Source of the DNA: Flavitalea plasmicola
GTDB taxonomy: Bacteria; Bacteroidota; Bacteroidia; Chitinophagales; Chitinophagaceae
Assembly (NCBI RefSeq): GCF_030546645.1
Contig: NZ_JAUOTO010000007.1
Location: 62,001 to 126,000, forward strand
Direction of reading: 5' to 3'
Length of the DNA stretch: 64,000 nt
Every line of letters begins with the position of its first letter. The first letter of the stretch is position 1. Shown piece after piece: positions 34,082-43,505 of this stretch. The notes beneath the pieces were generated by a model that was given only the letters and a program-made list of their open reading frames with translations, searched no databases and had not been told where the DNA came from. A program made the position numbers and the translations under genes.

Positions 34082-34574
34082 AGTTCAGTTTCACTTCGTT
34101 TGCTAAGTCCTTGATATACTTCTCCTGCTCGCTCTTATTGGACAGCTCGCGACGCAGTATTTTTTCCGACACTTCGATCACGAGGTTGCCGACCTGGTTC
34201 TTTACTTCCGTAATGGCAGCCATTTTCTGCTGCTCGATGGCAGCCCGTGCATCGGTGATGATCTTGCCGGCTTCCAGCTTGGCCTGGTCCTTCGCTTCGT
34301 TGATGATCTTGTCCTTGGTGTCGCGGGCCTCTTTCAGCAGTGCAGCCCTTTCTTCACGGGCTTTTGCCAGCAGGGCTTCATTCTCGCTCTTCAGCTGGGC
34401 CATTTCAGCCTTTACTTTCTCGGCGGTAGCCAGGGAATCGGAGATCCCTTTCTCCCGCTCGTTCAGCGATTTCAGGATGGGCTTCCAGGCAGTCTTTTTC
34501 AGGATGAAAAAAAGAATGAGGAAAGCCAGGAGGTTCCAGATAAAGAGGCCTAAGTCGGGCGTTAATAAATCCAT
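34080..34574 (-). CDS. atpF: F1Fo ATP synthase subunit b
   Basis: 164 residues. A single N-terminal TM (LFIWNLLAFLILFFILKKTAW) is followed by a long charged helix (EKVKAEMAQLKSENEALLAK ... EVSEKILRREL) that forms the peripheral stalk. The length and shape match the family. The stop codon is shared with the end of a heptad-repeat element. Confidence 0.95.
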   Translation of the reverse strand: MDLLTPDLGLFIWNLLAFLILFFILKKTAWKPILKSLNEREKGISDSLATAEKVKAEMAQLKSENEALLAKAREERAALLKEARDTKDKIINEAKDQAKLEAGKIITDARAAIEQQKMAAITEVKNQVGNLVIEVSEKILRRELSNKSEQEKYIKDLANEVKLN

Positions 34575-34681
34575 ATCAGATAGATACTTTTAACTTTTAT
34601 TGAGATCAGTGTTCTTTTTGATGTAACTGCATCCTCGGCCCTGTGCTCCGGATGCAGTACGTTTTTTACGTGCGAACCGGC

Positions 34682-34933
<252 letters not shown>

Positions 34934-34955
34934 TTATAATTAAAAAAGCGTTCTT

Positions 34956-36128
34956 TTAGACGATTACGGCATCATCATGATGGCCCGGCTCATGCGCATG
35001 TTCATCATGGCTGCCTTCAAAGGCCTGCCCGATAAAGACGGCGGTGAGGTTTGCAAAGATGAATGCCTGTATAAATGCGACTAATATTTCAATCAGGTAG
35101 ATAAAGATGGCCAATGCAATGAAGAAAGGGGAAGTGCCCCAGCCCAGCCCCGTGTTCATCGCGCCGAAGATGAAGATCAGGATGATAAAGCTCAGGATGA
35201 TGATATGGCCCGAGATCATATTGGCAAAAAGACGGATGATCAAGGCAAAAGGCTTGGTAAAGATACCCATGATCTCCACGGGGATCATGATAGGCTTCAC
35301 ACCGAAGGGGACGGGCGGATTGGCGATATGCCCCCAGTAATGCTTATTCGTGCTGAAAAGGATGACCACGAAGGAAATGATGCCCAGCACGGCCGTAAAG
35401 GCGATATTCCCCGTCACATTGGCTGTGCCCGGCAGCAGGCCGATGAGGTTGTTGATCAGGATGAAAAAGAATACGGTAAGCAGGAAAGGCATGTATTTCT
35501 CATAACGCTTGCCCAGGTTCGATTTACCCACCTCGTCCCTGACAAAGGTGATGACAGGCTCCACGGCATTCTGGAATCCGGTGGGGGCCGTCGTAACACC
35601 CTGGCCTTTAGCGTATTTTCCGGCGATGCGGCTCATGATCCAGATAAGCAGGATAACGGAAATGATCATTTGAACGGCATTGCGGCCCAGGGAAAGATCA
35701 TAGACCTTGACGCTGGCATCGGGCGCGCCGGAAGCGTCCACCGCCACGATCTTGCCGGGTTTGTATATCTTTTCGTCTAATTTGTTCTCTTCCACATATT
35801 TCTCTTCCAGCAAACGATAGCCGTTGTACGTTTCCTCCCCATGCTTGAAGGCGGATGACATGAATACAGACCAGCCTTTGGCGGGAGAATAAAGGATCAC
35901 CGGAAGAGGAATGCTGACGGGATGATTGCTATAGTTGAAAAAATGAAATTCGTGCGCGTCCGAAACGTGCTCCAGGATGATCTTGGAAGGGTTTATTTTA
36001 GGCTTTTCCTGCTTGCCGGTCTCGCTGCCGGGAGCGGGTTTCTCCTGGCCGTACGAAATCGCCGAAAAAAGCAGGCAACTTAGGCTGAAAACCGCGACCA
36101 TCGTGAATTTGCTGCATCTTGATAACAT
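34956..36128 (-). CDS. atpB: F1Fo ATP synthase subunit a with N-terminal extension
   Basis: 390 residues. The last 220 residues are the membrane subunit a: the essential Arg lies in FALIIRLFANMISGH, followed by YLIEILVAFIQAFIFANLTAVF. The first 160 or so residues hold a signal-peptide-like start and a soluble exported part (VSDAHEFHFFNYSNHPVSIPL), the extension usual in Bacteroidota AtpB. It opens the minus-strand order B-E-F-H-A; no AtpI/AtpZ gene lies upstream. Confidence 0.95.
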   Translation of the reverse strand: MLSRCSKFTMVAVFSLSCLLFSAISYGQEKPAPGSETGKQEKPKINPSKIILEHVSDAHEFHFFNYSNHPVSIPLPVILYSPAKGWSVFMSSAFKHGEETYNGYRLLEEKYVEENKLDEKIYKPGKIVAVDASGAPDASVKVYDLSLGRNAVQMIISVILLIWIMSRIAGKYAKGQGVTTAPTGFQNAVEPVITFVRDEVGKSNLGKRYEKYMPFLLTVFFFILINNLIGLLPGTANVTGNIAFTAVLGIISFVVILFSTNKHYWGHIANPPVPFGVKPIMIPVEIMGIFTKPFALIIRLFANMISGHIIILSFIILIFIFGAMNTGLGWGTSPFFIALAIFIYLIEILVAFIQAFIFANLTAVFIGQAFEGSHDEHAHEPGHHDDAVIV

Positions 36129-36148
36129 ACCTTCCCCGAATTTTGCCG

Positions 36149-36156
36149 CAAAGATA
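36149..36156 (-). promoter_or_regulatory. -7 element of the atp operon promoter
   Basis: On the minus strand TATCTTTG (complement of 36149-36156) matches TAnnTTTG exactly, 20 bp from the atpB ATG. A good -33 TTTG is missing; TTTC occurs at about the right distance. It lies in a 220-bp gap in which I saw no convincing gene. Confidence 0.45.
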
Positions 36157-36348
36157 AGGTTGGAGTGGGAGAATATGAAAATAGAATTAAAAAAAGGGGA
36201 CGGAATATCCCTGCACCTCCCCTGTCATTTCCACTTCCGGGGTGCTCCAGGACCGCATCTGGTCCAGGGAATGATACAGCTCCGGTGGATCCTGATAAAT
36301 TTCTTTCCCGGCAGCTTGGTTTCCAGCACATTACCGTAACCTTCCCCC

Positions 36349-38148
36349 TCATGCGATCTTTTCCTGTTTTTCAAACTGCATCTGGTGCAACCTGAAATAA
36401 TGCCCCTGCCGCTCCAGCAGCTGCTCGTGTGTCCCGATCTCTTTGATCTCACCTTTATCCAGTACAATGATCTGGTGGGCCTTCCGGATCGTGGAAAGAC
36501 GGTGTGCGATGACAATAGAGCTTCTGCCGGCGATCAGCTTGTCGATGGCCTCCTGTATCAGCAGCTCGGATTCCGTATCCACGGAAGAAGTGGCTTCGTC
36601 CAGGATGAGAATGGAAGGATCATACAGAAGGGCGCGGATAAAGGAGAGAAGCTGACGCTGCCCCAGTGAAAGCGTGCTACCTCTTTCCATCACATTGTAA
36701 TGATATCCGCCGGGCAGCCGCATGATAAACTCATGCATACCGATGAGCGTGGCGGCCTCTATTACTTTTTCCTCCGGTATATCTTCATTGCGCAGCGTAA
36801 TATTATCTTTTACGGAGCCGGAGAACAGGAAGACATCCTGCAGCACCACGCCGATGTTCTTCCTCAGATTATCCAGCTTATAGTCTTCTATCAATACGTC
36901 ATCGATCCGGATCTCCCCCTCCTTTATCTGGTACAGGCGATTGATCAGACTGATAATGGAGGTTTTTCCACTGCCGGTATGCCCCACGATGGCCACTGTT
37001 TGACCAGGCTGGATGGTGAAAGAGACATTCTTCAATACGTAGCGATCCTCGACATAGGCGAAGTTCACATTCTTAAACTCCACCTTCCCTTTGATCTTGT
37101 CCGGCGCATAATTCCCTTCCTTCCTGACGGTGTCGTCATTATCCAATACCCGGAACACTCTTTCACTGGCCACCATGCCCATTTGCAATACGTTGAACTT
37201 GTCTGCTATCACCCGCAGCGGGCGGAACAGGAGGTTCAGGTAAAGAAAGAAAGAGATGATCTTCCCGCTGAGCTCCTTTGCCTGGACTTCCGGCAAATGC
37301 AGCACCTGGCGCGCACCCCACCACACCAGCAGGCCGGTGGATACAGCCAGGATGATCTCCACCAAAGGAAAGAAAATGGAATAGGCAAAAATGGCATTGA
37401 TATTCGCATTCCGGTGCTCCCGGTTGATCTTGTTGAATTTTGCGGCCTCTCTCTGCTCGCCGGCAAATGCCTGAACGATCGCCATGCCCGTGATATGCTC
37501 CTGTACAAAAGCGTTGAGCGCCGCCACCGCATTCCGCACCCGGATAAAAGACTTGTTCACGGACTCTTTAAACAGCCAGGTGGCCAGGACCAGGAAAGGG
37601 AAGGGCGTCAGGCAGATGAGGGTCAGCCGCCAGTCCACCACAAACATGAATATCAGGATCGATACGATGGAAAGCAGGTCCGCAATGATGGGGATCAGCC
37701 CGTCCGAGAAAATGTCATTGATGGCTTCGATATCGTTGATCGTGCGGGTAGTCAGGGTGCCGATGGGGGTCTTGTCAAACTGTGAAAGGTTGAGGCCCAG
37801 CACCTTCTTATAGACATCCACCCGGAGATCCTTCACCACTGTCTGGCCCAGCCAGGCTGTAATGAAAGAAAAATAAAAGCGGGACACTGTCTCTATCAGC
37901 AATAGAGCGATCTGCAGCACCGTGATCAGGATCACCAGCTTCGCCATCTCCTGTTTGACGGAAAGAACAGGCCCGGCGCCATTCCGGATATAGTCATTGA
38001 TCGTCACCTGGATCAGGAAAGGACGAAGGGGGGACAGCACGGCCAGCAGGATAGAAAGCGCAATAGAAACGTACAGTCGTCTCTTATACGGTGCGGCATA
38101 GCGAAATACTCTTCGCAGCAGGCTGAAATCGAATATCTTTCTTTTCAT
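36349..38148 (-). CDS. MsbA-like ABC exporter (fused TMD-NBD)
   Basis: 599 residues. Six TM helices in residues 15-310 (with EVSRFYFSFITAWLGQ-type intracellular loops) precede an NBD with Walker A GHTGSGKTS, signature LSLGQRQLLSF and Walker B ILILDEATSSVDTES. The family includes lipid A flippase MsbA and multidrug exporters; it forms homodimers in the inner membrane. The start codon lies 5 bp from the heptad-repeat element at 38154. Its stop is 220 bp upstream of atpB. Confidence 0.93.
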   Translation of the reverse strand: MKRKIFDFSLLRRVFRYAAPYKRRLYVSIALSILLAVLSPLRPFLIQVTINDYIRNGAGPVLSVKQEMAKLVILITVLQIALLLIETVSRFYFSFITAWLGQTVVKDLRVDVYKKVLGLNLSQFDKTPIGTLTTRTINDIEAINDIFSDGLIPIIADLLSIVSILIFMFVVDWRLTLICLTPFPFLVLATWLFKESVNKSFIRVRNAVAALNAFVQEHITGMAIVQAFAGEQREAAKFNKINREHRNANINAIFAYSIFFPLVEIILAVSTGLLVWWGARQVLHLPEVQAKELSGKIISFFLYLNLLFRPLRVIADKFNVLQMGMVASERVFRVLDNDDTVRKEGNYAPDKIKGKVEFKNVNFAYVEDRYVLKNVSFTIQPGQTVAIVGHTGSGKTSIISLINRLYQIKEGEIRIDDVLIEDYKLDNLRKNIGVVLQDVFLFSGSVKDNITLRNEDIPEEKVIEAATLIGMHEFIMRLPGGYHYNVMERGSTLSLGQRQLLSFIRALLYDPSILILDEATSSVDTESELLIQEAIDKLIAGRSSIVIAHRLSTIRKAHQIIVLDKGEIKEIGTHEQLLERQGHYFRLHQMQFEKQEKIA

Positions 38149-38153
38149 AAAAA

Positions 38154-38247
38154 CAGCTACAAGCTACAAGCTGTCAGCTTCAAGCCTGATTTTAATAAGA
38201 CGCAAAATTACATATAAGTCTCCACTTGTAGCTTGCAGCTTGCAGCT
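38154..38247. repeat. Inverted heptad-repeat element, copy 3
   Basis: Left arm 38154-38185 (CTACAAG, CTACAAG, CTGTCAG, CTTCAAG), AT-rich centre of about 39 bp, right arm 38225-38247 (CTTGTAG, CTTGCAG, CTTGCAG). It occupies practically the whole 105-bp gap between two genes on the minus strand: 6 bp from the stop of the caspase-like gene and 5 bp from the ATG of the ABC exporter. Confidence 0.85.
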
Positions 38248-38253
38248 CAAAAG

Positions 38254-40497
38254 CTACTCACTGTCCATCGCTTTCCGGTAGGCCTTAATGAAGATGGCTC
38301 CCAGGTTCTTATACGGAGGAATATAGTCGTCGAACTTTTCCTTGGCCGCAGGATCATTCTGGAAATGCGTGCTCAATTCCCTCCACATGGGCAGCCACTC
38401 GATGTCCCTGCCGGCCAGCAGGGTGTTGTTGATAGCCTGCAGGATTGGCTCATTCACGGTCTTGGTGCCCACCTGCTTGGAAGAGATGATATGTGCATCC
38501 TCGTTGATCTTCAACACTTCGCTGAGGTTGTTGTAGCCGCCGCAGGAACCCAGCACCACGATACGGGCCGTAGCCGGCATCTGGTAAATGGTATATTTTA
38601 CGTGATAGCTATGCCCCCGGTGTATGACAATGGATGGCTTCATATGGCGGGATTCCAGGTAAGCAGCCAGTGCCTTCTGGGCCTTATCGTCCGGGTCGTC
38701 ATCCCCCAGCAGCGGTTTGTTGGCAAAGATCATCACAGGCTTGCCACGAACGGAGGTGATGGTGACCCATTGGGGATTCTCGGTGATCTTCCATTCAGGC
38801 TTCGCGCCCGGCCGGGGCCTGAACATGGCCATGAAGTTCGAAAAAGAGTTTTGACCGTCCTTGTCCTGGTCGCCATAAAAGAACACCTGCTGGATCACCC
38901 GGCCACTGTCGTCCGCCAAAGAGCTATAGTCCACGGAATAGATGGGCGGGATGCCCAGGCGGGCGGAAAGATCGGTCTTATTGGTGGTATCAGCCGACTC
39001 GAACAACGTCTCCAGCAGGCTGTAAATGACAATACCTTTCTTATCGCCTGCCGTAATATTCTTCTCATAGTTGGCCTTCACTTCCCCCAGGATAAAGCGG
39101 GCCAGCGGCCGGTTCTTTTCAAAAATGCTGCTGTAGGAGTCGGCAACATCCACCGCTTCTTCCTCGTTGGCCTTTTCCAGGTGAATGATAAAGGACTTCA
39201 TGATCGTGCCCGCATTCTGCTTGTCCATGGTGCCGAGAAAATGGTCCAGCTTGTTATAGGCGGCAGCCATCTTGATGAACTTGCGGAAATAATCGCCATG
39301 CACCTGCATGATCAGGCTGTCACCGTAAGGATGGGCCATGCGCTGGAAGATCCGCTCATAGACGCCCAGATAGCTGGAAGTATAGATCTCATCCTCGCTC
39401 AGCACGATCAGGTAATAAAGCTCGGCCGGGGTCAGCGGGTCCAGGATCTTAAATCGGATGGCCGGGTTTTCCACGGTATGCAGCGCATTGATCTCACGCA
39501 CGAAGATCTCCTTGCCCTTCTTCATAAGCATATCCGTCAACGCATTCATTTCCAGTGGCGTATCTCTTTCGGGCGGCAGGATCCTGCCCGCATAGTCCAG
39601 CCGGGTCCTCACCAGCAGCCGGTAATAATTCAGCTCATCGCCCTTTACCTTATCGATATCTTCCGTAGTGATGCGCCCCTTTACCAGGTTGTCCAGGAAG
39701 GGAAAATACAGCTGGCCGCTCCTGCTGTTGGCCATCATGGCCACTGTATGCACCAGGGTATCTTTACAGCTGCGGATATGGGCGCCCAGCTCGCCGCTGG
39801 CAGCCGCAAAATCATACAGCTGCCGAACGTCATGATGGCCCGCTATGACAATGAGGCTGTCCTCGAATGGCAGCCCGGGATGATTATGTAAGTAATTGAG
39901 GATCAACGAAGGGTGCATCTCGCAATACCGTCGCACCAGGTAAAGACGGGCAGGTTTGACGCCAGCGTTCTCGGTCGGATAAAGAAAACATTCCACCAGG
40001 ATCTTCCCTATCTCATAGCTTCCCCCGGTGACGACGGGCTCGATGCTTTCCCCTTTCCTGTCCAGCTCCATCGCCTGCCGGAAAGCGGCAACAAGCGCCG
40101 GGGCGGCGGAGACCTGGATCTCTTTGGTCGTGTATGCCTGGTGAAAGCCCCTTAAAAGGAATTCCAGCGCCCTGAGATATTTTTTCTTGTTATTGGTATT
40201 CAGCGTGGAATCAAATTCTATTTGCTGCTGCAGCTCGTCCACCTGCCGCACCAGGGCATCCGTCACCTGGAGGTTCACCGTCTCGTCCTTGGCCAGCCGG
40301 ATAAGACTGTCACGCTTGCCTCCGCCCGCAATGATCAGCTTTTGCTGCTCTTTGTCCACATTATCATGCCAGAGCATCCTGTCCTGCGCCACCTTATAAG
40401 GATAGGCATTGGTCTGTGCCAATCCGCTCAAAGTAGAAGAGATCATGAGTACAGATAGCGCCGCAGCAAGAGGAATGGATCGTATAAGTATAATCAT
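38254..40497 (-). CDS. Exported protein with C-terminal caspase-like (clan CD) motifs, 747 aa
   Basis: A signal peptide (ends SGLAQ) is followed by about 500 mostly helical residues with no domain I recognise (HEAT/TPR-like in style). The C-terminal part, from about 540, has an alpha/beta style with a hydrophobic strand ending in His (SIVIHRGHSYHV, His626 and His629) and, 23 residues on, a second strand ending in Gly-Ser-Cys (RIVVLGSCGGYNN, Cys652). Hydrophobic strand-His-x-Gly and hydrophobic strand-x-Ser-Cys are the hallmarks of clan CD cysteine peptidases (caspases, gingipains, CHAT). I infer a periplasmic or surface peptidase; this needs a structure-based check. A 552-residue frame on the other strand is a shadow. 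Confidence 0.75.
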   Translation of the reverse strand: MIILIRSIPLAAALSVLMISSTLSGLAQTNAYPYKVAQDRMLWHDNVDKEQQKLIIAGGGKRDSLIRLAKDETVNLQVTDALVRQVDELQQQIEFDSTLNTNNKKKYLRALEFLLRGFHQAYTTKEIQVSAAPALVAAFRQAMELDRKGESIEPVVTGGSYEIGKILVECFLYPTENAGVKPARLYLVRRYCEMHPSLILNYLHNHPGLPFEDSLIVIAGHHDVRQLYDFAAASGELGAHIRSCKDTLVHTVAMMANSRSGQLYFPFLDNLVKGRITTEDIDKVKGDELNYYRLLVRTRLDYAGRILPPERDTPLEMNALTDMLMKKGKEIFVREINALHTVENPAIRFKILDPLTPAELYYLIVLSEDEIYTSSYLGVYERIFQRMAHPYGDSLIMQVHGDYFRKFIKMAAAYNKLDHFLGTMDKQNAGTIMKSFIIHLEKANEEEAVDVADSYSSIFEKNRPLARFILGEVKANYEKNITAGDKKGIVIYSLLETLFESADTTNKTDLSARLGIPPIYSVDYSSLADDSGRVIQQVFFYGDQDKDGQNSFSNFMAMFRPRPGAKPEWKITENPQWVTITSVRGKPVMIFANKPLLGDDDPDDKAQKALAAYLESRHMKPSIVIHRGHSYHVKYTIYQMPATARIVVLGSCGGYNNLSEVLKINEDAHIISSKQVGTKTVNEPILQAINNTLLAGRDIEWLPMWRELSTHFQNDPAAKEKFDDYIPPYKNLGAIFIKAYRKAMDSE

Positions 40498-40719
40498 AAG
40501 ATTTGATCGGCTGGCTCCGAATGTAATGTATGCAAATTTACGACCAAAGGAAAATGTGCGCTAATTTAAGACAATACCCCGGGAGGACAGCCCCGGGAGG
40601 GTATCAGGGGTGGCTGGGTATTTCCCGATGTTATTTATGTATTAACAAATTGTAAACTGATAGGCGATGATCGGCCCATAGCTTTATTTCCAGTAGGTTT
40701 GCGTAAATTTTTAGGAAAG
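40498..40719. promoter_or_regulatory. Divergent gap with two -7 elements
   Basis: For the plus-strand response regulator a TAGGTTTG lies at 40694-40701, 18 bp from its ATG; for the minus-strand caspase-like gene TAAATTTG is at the complement of 40533-40540. Both match TAnnTTTG, but neither has a clear -33 TTTG at 17-23 bp. I found no gene in this gap. Confidence 0.4.
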
Positions 40720-41400
40720 ATGGAATCCAAAGGCAAGAAGATCCTCATAGCCGACGATGAACCCGATATTTTGGAGATCATACAATACAATCTGAGCAAG
40801 GAAGGATATGATGTCGTCACCGCCAAAGACGGGGATGAGGCAGTCGGCAAGGCTAAAGTGACCCGCCCGGATCTGATCATCCTGGACATCATGATGCCGA
40901 AGAAAAATGGGGTAGAAGTGTGTGAGATCCTTCGCTCCCAGCCAGCTTTTAAGGAAACCCTGATCCTGTTCCTTACGGCCCTCAGCGATGAAGGCTCCCA
41001 CGTCCGGGGACTGGAAACAGGCGCCGATGACTACGTCACCAAACCCATCAGCCCCAAGATCCTCGTCAGCCGGGTAAATGCGCTTTTCCGCCGGATTAAC
41101 AAGGAGCCGGAAGAAAAGGTCCTTAAAATAGAGAATCTGACCATCGACCCCGCCAAATTCGAGGTCACCGTTGATGGCAAGGACGTCACCCTGGCAAAAA
41201 AAGAATTCGAGCTGCTATACCTGCTGGCCTCCCGCCCGGGCAGGGTCTTCTTACGCAACGAGATCCTGAACCAGGTCTGGGGGAACGAAGTGATCGTGGG
41301 CGACCGCACCATCGACGTCCATATCCGTAAGATCCGGCAAAAATTAGGGCTGGATTGCATCACCACCGTCAAAGGGGTTGGCTACAAGTTCAATCTCTGA
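40720..41400 (+). CDS. OmpR/PhoB-family response regulator
   Basis: 226 residues from ATG 40720 (MESKGKKILI), which has an AGGAAAG ribosome site just upstream; the frame extends seven codons to TTG 40699 inside the -7 element and that start is rejected. Receiver domain with Asp10-11 pair in ADDEP, phosphorylated Asp56 (IILDIMMP), Thr (LFLTALS) and Lys (VTKPIS); C-terminal winged helix with the recognition region VGDRTIDVHIRKIRQKLG. It is followed 42 bp later by its probable sensor kinase. PhoB-like by overall sequence, but the stimulus is unknown. Confidence 0.93.
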   Translation: MESKGKKILIADDEPDILEIIQYNLSKEGYDVVTAKDGDEAVGKAKVTRPDLIILDIMMPKKNGVEVCEILRSQPAFKETLILFLTALSDEGSHVRGLETGADDYVTKPISPKILVSRVNALFRRINKEPEEKVLKIENLTIDPAKFEVTVDGKDVTLAKKEFELLYLLASRPGRVFLRNEILNQVWGNEVIVGDRTIDVHIRKIRQKLGLDCITTVKGVGYKFNL

Positions 41401-41442
41401 ACAGGAAGATCAATTCCCGCACATGATTCGTAATTTTACAGG

Positions 41443-42492
41443 ATGCCCTCTACGAAGAATTTATCGCCCAAACAGCTTTCTGCGCTGACGGCCGGACTGC
41501 TGGCGCTGCCCATCTCAGCGGGCATTTACGTGCTCACGAACAATAGCATCGTAGGCGCAGCCTCCCTTCTCATCATCTTTTCCGGCAGCTATGGCCTGAT
41601 CCAGTTCACATTGGAAAAGTTTATATACAGGAAGATAAAGCTGATCTATAAGTTGATCCACCAGACGAAGGCTACGAAAAAGGAAGAAGTCTACTTTAAA
41701 TACATCCTCCCTCAGAAAAGCATTGACGAAGTGCGGGAAGACGTGGAAAAATGGGGCGAAAAGCGAAACGAGGAGATCGAGCTGCTGAAAAAGAATGAGG
41801 CTTACCGGAAAGAGTTTCTGCAAAATCTCGCCCACGAATTCAAGACGCCCATCTTTGCTATACAGGGATATGTGGATACCTTGCTCAACGGGGCAATGGA
41901 AGACCCGGACATCCGGAAAAAATTCCTGGAAAATGCCGCCAGGAACGTAGACAGGCTGGTAAACCTCATGAACGACCTGGATGAGATCTCCACCTTGGAG
42001 CGGGGAGAGCAATTATTATACAAGCAGAATTTCATCATACAGGACCTTATCAGGGAGAGCTTCGAGTCCCTCTCCATTAAAACCACGGGAAAGAATATAA
42101 GGACCTCTATCAAGAAAGGATGCGAATCCCCCATCACCGTCTTTGCCGACAAGGAAAAGATCCGCATGGTGCTGACCAACCTGGTGGAAAATGCCACCAA
42201 ATACGGCAAACCCGGTGGCACCATCGTTGCCAGCGTCTATAAAATAGACGAAAAGAACGTCCTGATCGAGGTCAGTGACGACGGCATCGGGATCGAAGAG
42301 GAGCACCTGGGAAGGATATTCGAGCGCTTTTACCGCACGGATGCAGCCCGGAGCAGGGACAAGGGCGGCACCGGCCTGGGACTGGCCATCTGCAAACATA
42401 TTATAGAGGCCCACGGACAGTCCATCCATGTCCGGAGCACCCCCGACGTAGGCACTACCATCGGCTTTACCCTGGAATCACGCCGCGATTGA
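41443..42492 (+). CDS. PhoR-like sensor histidine kinase
   Basis: 349 residues. Two N-terminal TM helices (about 12-30 and 38-56) with almost no periplasmic loop, a linker, HisKA with the phospho-acceptor His131 (FLQNLAHEFKTPIFA), and HATPase_c with N box (LTNLVENATKYG), G1 (EVSDDGIGIEEEH) and G2 (GGTGLGLAICKHI). The short loop between TMs argues against a large external sensor domain. It pairs with the response regulator upstream. Confidence 0.93.
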   Translation: MPSTKNLSPKQLSALTAGLLALPISAGIYVLTNNSIVGAASLLIIFSGSYGLIQFTLEKFIYRKIKLIYKLIHQTKATKKEEVYFKYILPQKSIDEVREDVEKWGEKRNEEIELLKKNEAYRKEFLQNLAHEFKTPIFAIQGYVDTLLNGAMEDPDIRKKFLENAARNVDRLVNLMNDLDEISTLERGEQLLYKQNFIIQDLIRESFESLSIKTTGKNIRTSIKKGCESPITVFADKEKIRMVLTNLVENATKYGKPGGTIVASVYKIDEKNVLIEVSDDGIGIEEEHLGRIFERFYRTDAARSRDKGGTGLGLAICKHIIEAHGQSIHVRSTPDVGTTIGFTLESRRD

Positions 42493-42627
42493 CAGCTGCG
42501 AGCTACGAGCCATGAGCTGTGAGCGACAAGCTGCAAGCTACAAGTCGGACTTAACCAGCTATTTTAGAAACTATTAACGAATTTAACAGCAGTCTGCTTG
42601 CAGCTTGGGGCTTGCAGCTTGCAGCTT
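42493..42627. repeat. Inverted heptad-repeat element, copy 4
   Basis: Left arm 42493-42545 (degenerate units CTGCGAG, CTACGAG, then CTGCAAG, CTACAAG), AT-rich centre of about 50 bp, right arm 42596-42627 (CTTGCAG, CTTGGGG, CTTGCAG, CTTGCAG). It begins on the base after the kinase stop codon and runs into the promoter of the dioxygenase gene. Confidence 0.85.
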
Positions 42628-42640
42628 TTTACTACCTTTG
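42612..42640 (+). promoter_or_regulatory. Candidate dioxygenase promoter using the heptad repeat as -33
   Basis: TTG at 42612-42614 in the right arm of the heptad element, 18 bp, then TACCTTTG at 42633-42640, a perfect TAnnTTTG. The probable GTG start at 42659 follows 18 bp later with AAGAGG as ribosome site (42651-42656). Confidence 0.55.
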
Positions 42641-42658
42641 CCCCTTAAAAAAGAGGCA

Positions 42659-43504
42659 GTGACAACCACGACCCAAATATTCGATTATAGCAAATGGACC
42701 AGTCAACTCGACGAATTAGGCAAAAAGTACCAAACCGCCAGCCCCTATCCGCACATCGTGCTGGAAAACTTTGTCAATCCCGAAGTGTTGAAGGATTGTA
42801 TCGCCGAGTTCAACAAGCTCAACGAAACAGATGGCTGGATCAATTATAAGCACTATAATGAGAACAAGCGAGGTCTCAATAAGCTGGACCTCCTGCCCAC
42901 AACGATCAAAAGCACGATCAACGAGCTCAACTCCCCGGAATTCCTCCAATTCCTCAGCAAGCTGACAGGTATCAAAGACCTGCAGAAGGACGACGGCCTG
43001 GAAGGGGGCGGCATCCACCAGTCTACCAGGGGAGGATATCTCAACATACACGCCGACTTCACCGTTCACCCCCATCACCGCAACTGGCAGCGCCGTGTCA
43101 ACGTGCTGGTCTATCTCAACGAAAAATGGGAAGAGTCCTGGGGAGGCAAGCTGGAGCTATGGGACAAGGAAATGAAAGCCTGTGAAGAAAAGGTAACCCC
43201 CGTATTCAACCGCTGTGTCATCTTCAATACCGACGCAGACTCGTTCCATGGCCACCCCGAGCCGATGACATGCCCCGAAGGTGTCTTCAGGCGCTCTATC
43301 GCGCTGTATTACTATACGGTCGAGGCCAACCCTTTCCGGAGGGCTACCTACTACCAGGCAAGACCCGGCGAAGGCAGCAAAAAGATCCTCGTCAGGCTGG
43401 ACAACGCCCTCGTCTCGATGTATACAGCCATCAAAGGGAAGCTGGGCGCCAATGACAAGGTGGTCAGCAATATGCTGAAATTCTTTTCGGGAAAGAAGAA
43501 ATAG
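42659..43504 (+). CDS. 2-oxoglutarate/Fe(II)-dependent prolyl-hydroxylase-like dioxygenase
   Basis: 281 residues from GTG 42659. The frame is open to an ATG at 42605, but those residues (MGLAACSFLL) come from the heptad repeat and lie upstream of the -7 element, so I reject that start. The Fe-binding HAD motif (YLNIHADFTVHP), the distal His (DSFHGHPEPM) and the 2OG-binding Arg (FRRSIALYYYT) are present. Such enzymes hydroxylate proteins or small molecules; the substrate is unknown. It ends 1 bp before the stop of the convergent glycosyltransferase, with no room for a terminator. Confidence 0.88.
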   Translation: MTTTTQIFDYSKWTSQLDELGKKYQTASPYPHIVLENFVNPEVLKDCIAEFNKLNETDGWINYKHYNENKRGLNKLDLLPTTIKSTINELNSPEFLQFLSKLTGIKDLQKDDGLEGGGIHQSTRGGYLNIHADFTVHPHHRNWQRRVNVLVYLNEKWEESWGGKLELWDKEMKACEEKVTPVFNRCVIFNTDADSFHGHPEPMTCPEGVFRRSIALYYYTVEANPFRRATYYQARPGEGSKKILVRLDNALVSMYTAIKGKLGANDKVVSNMLKFFSGKKK

Positions 43505-43505
43505 G

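Noticed and set aside
36080-36352. 90-residue minus-strand frame upstream of atpB, considered as AtpI/AtpZ
   Set aside because: AtpZ-type proteins have two TM helices; this product has at most one and Pro/Arg-rich stretches, and it overlaps the atpB start and promoter.
38233-39891. 552-residue plus-strand frame opposite the caspase-like gene
   Set aside because: Antisense shadow; begins inside the heptad repeat and lacks any signal peptide or motif, while the minus-strand product has both.
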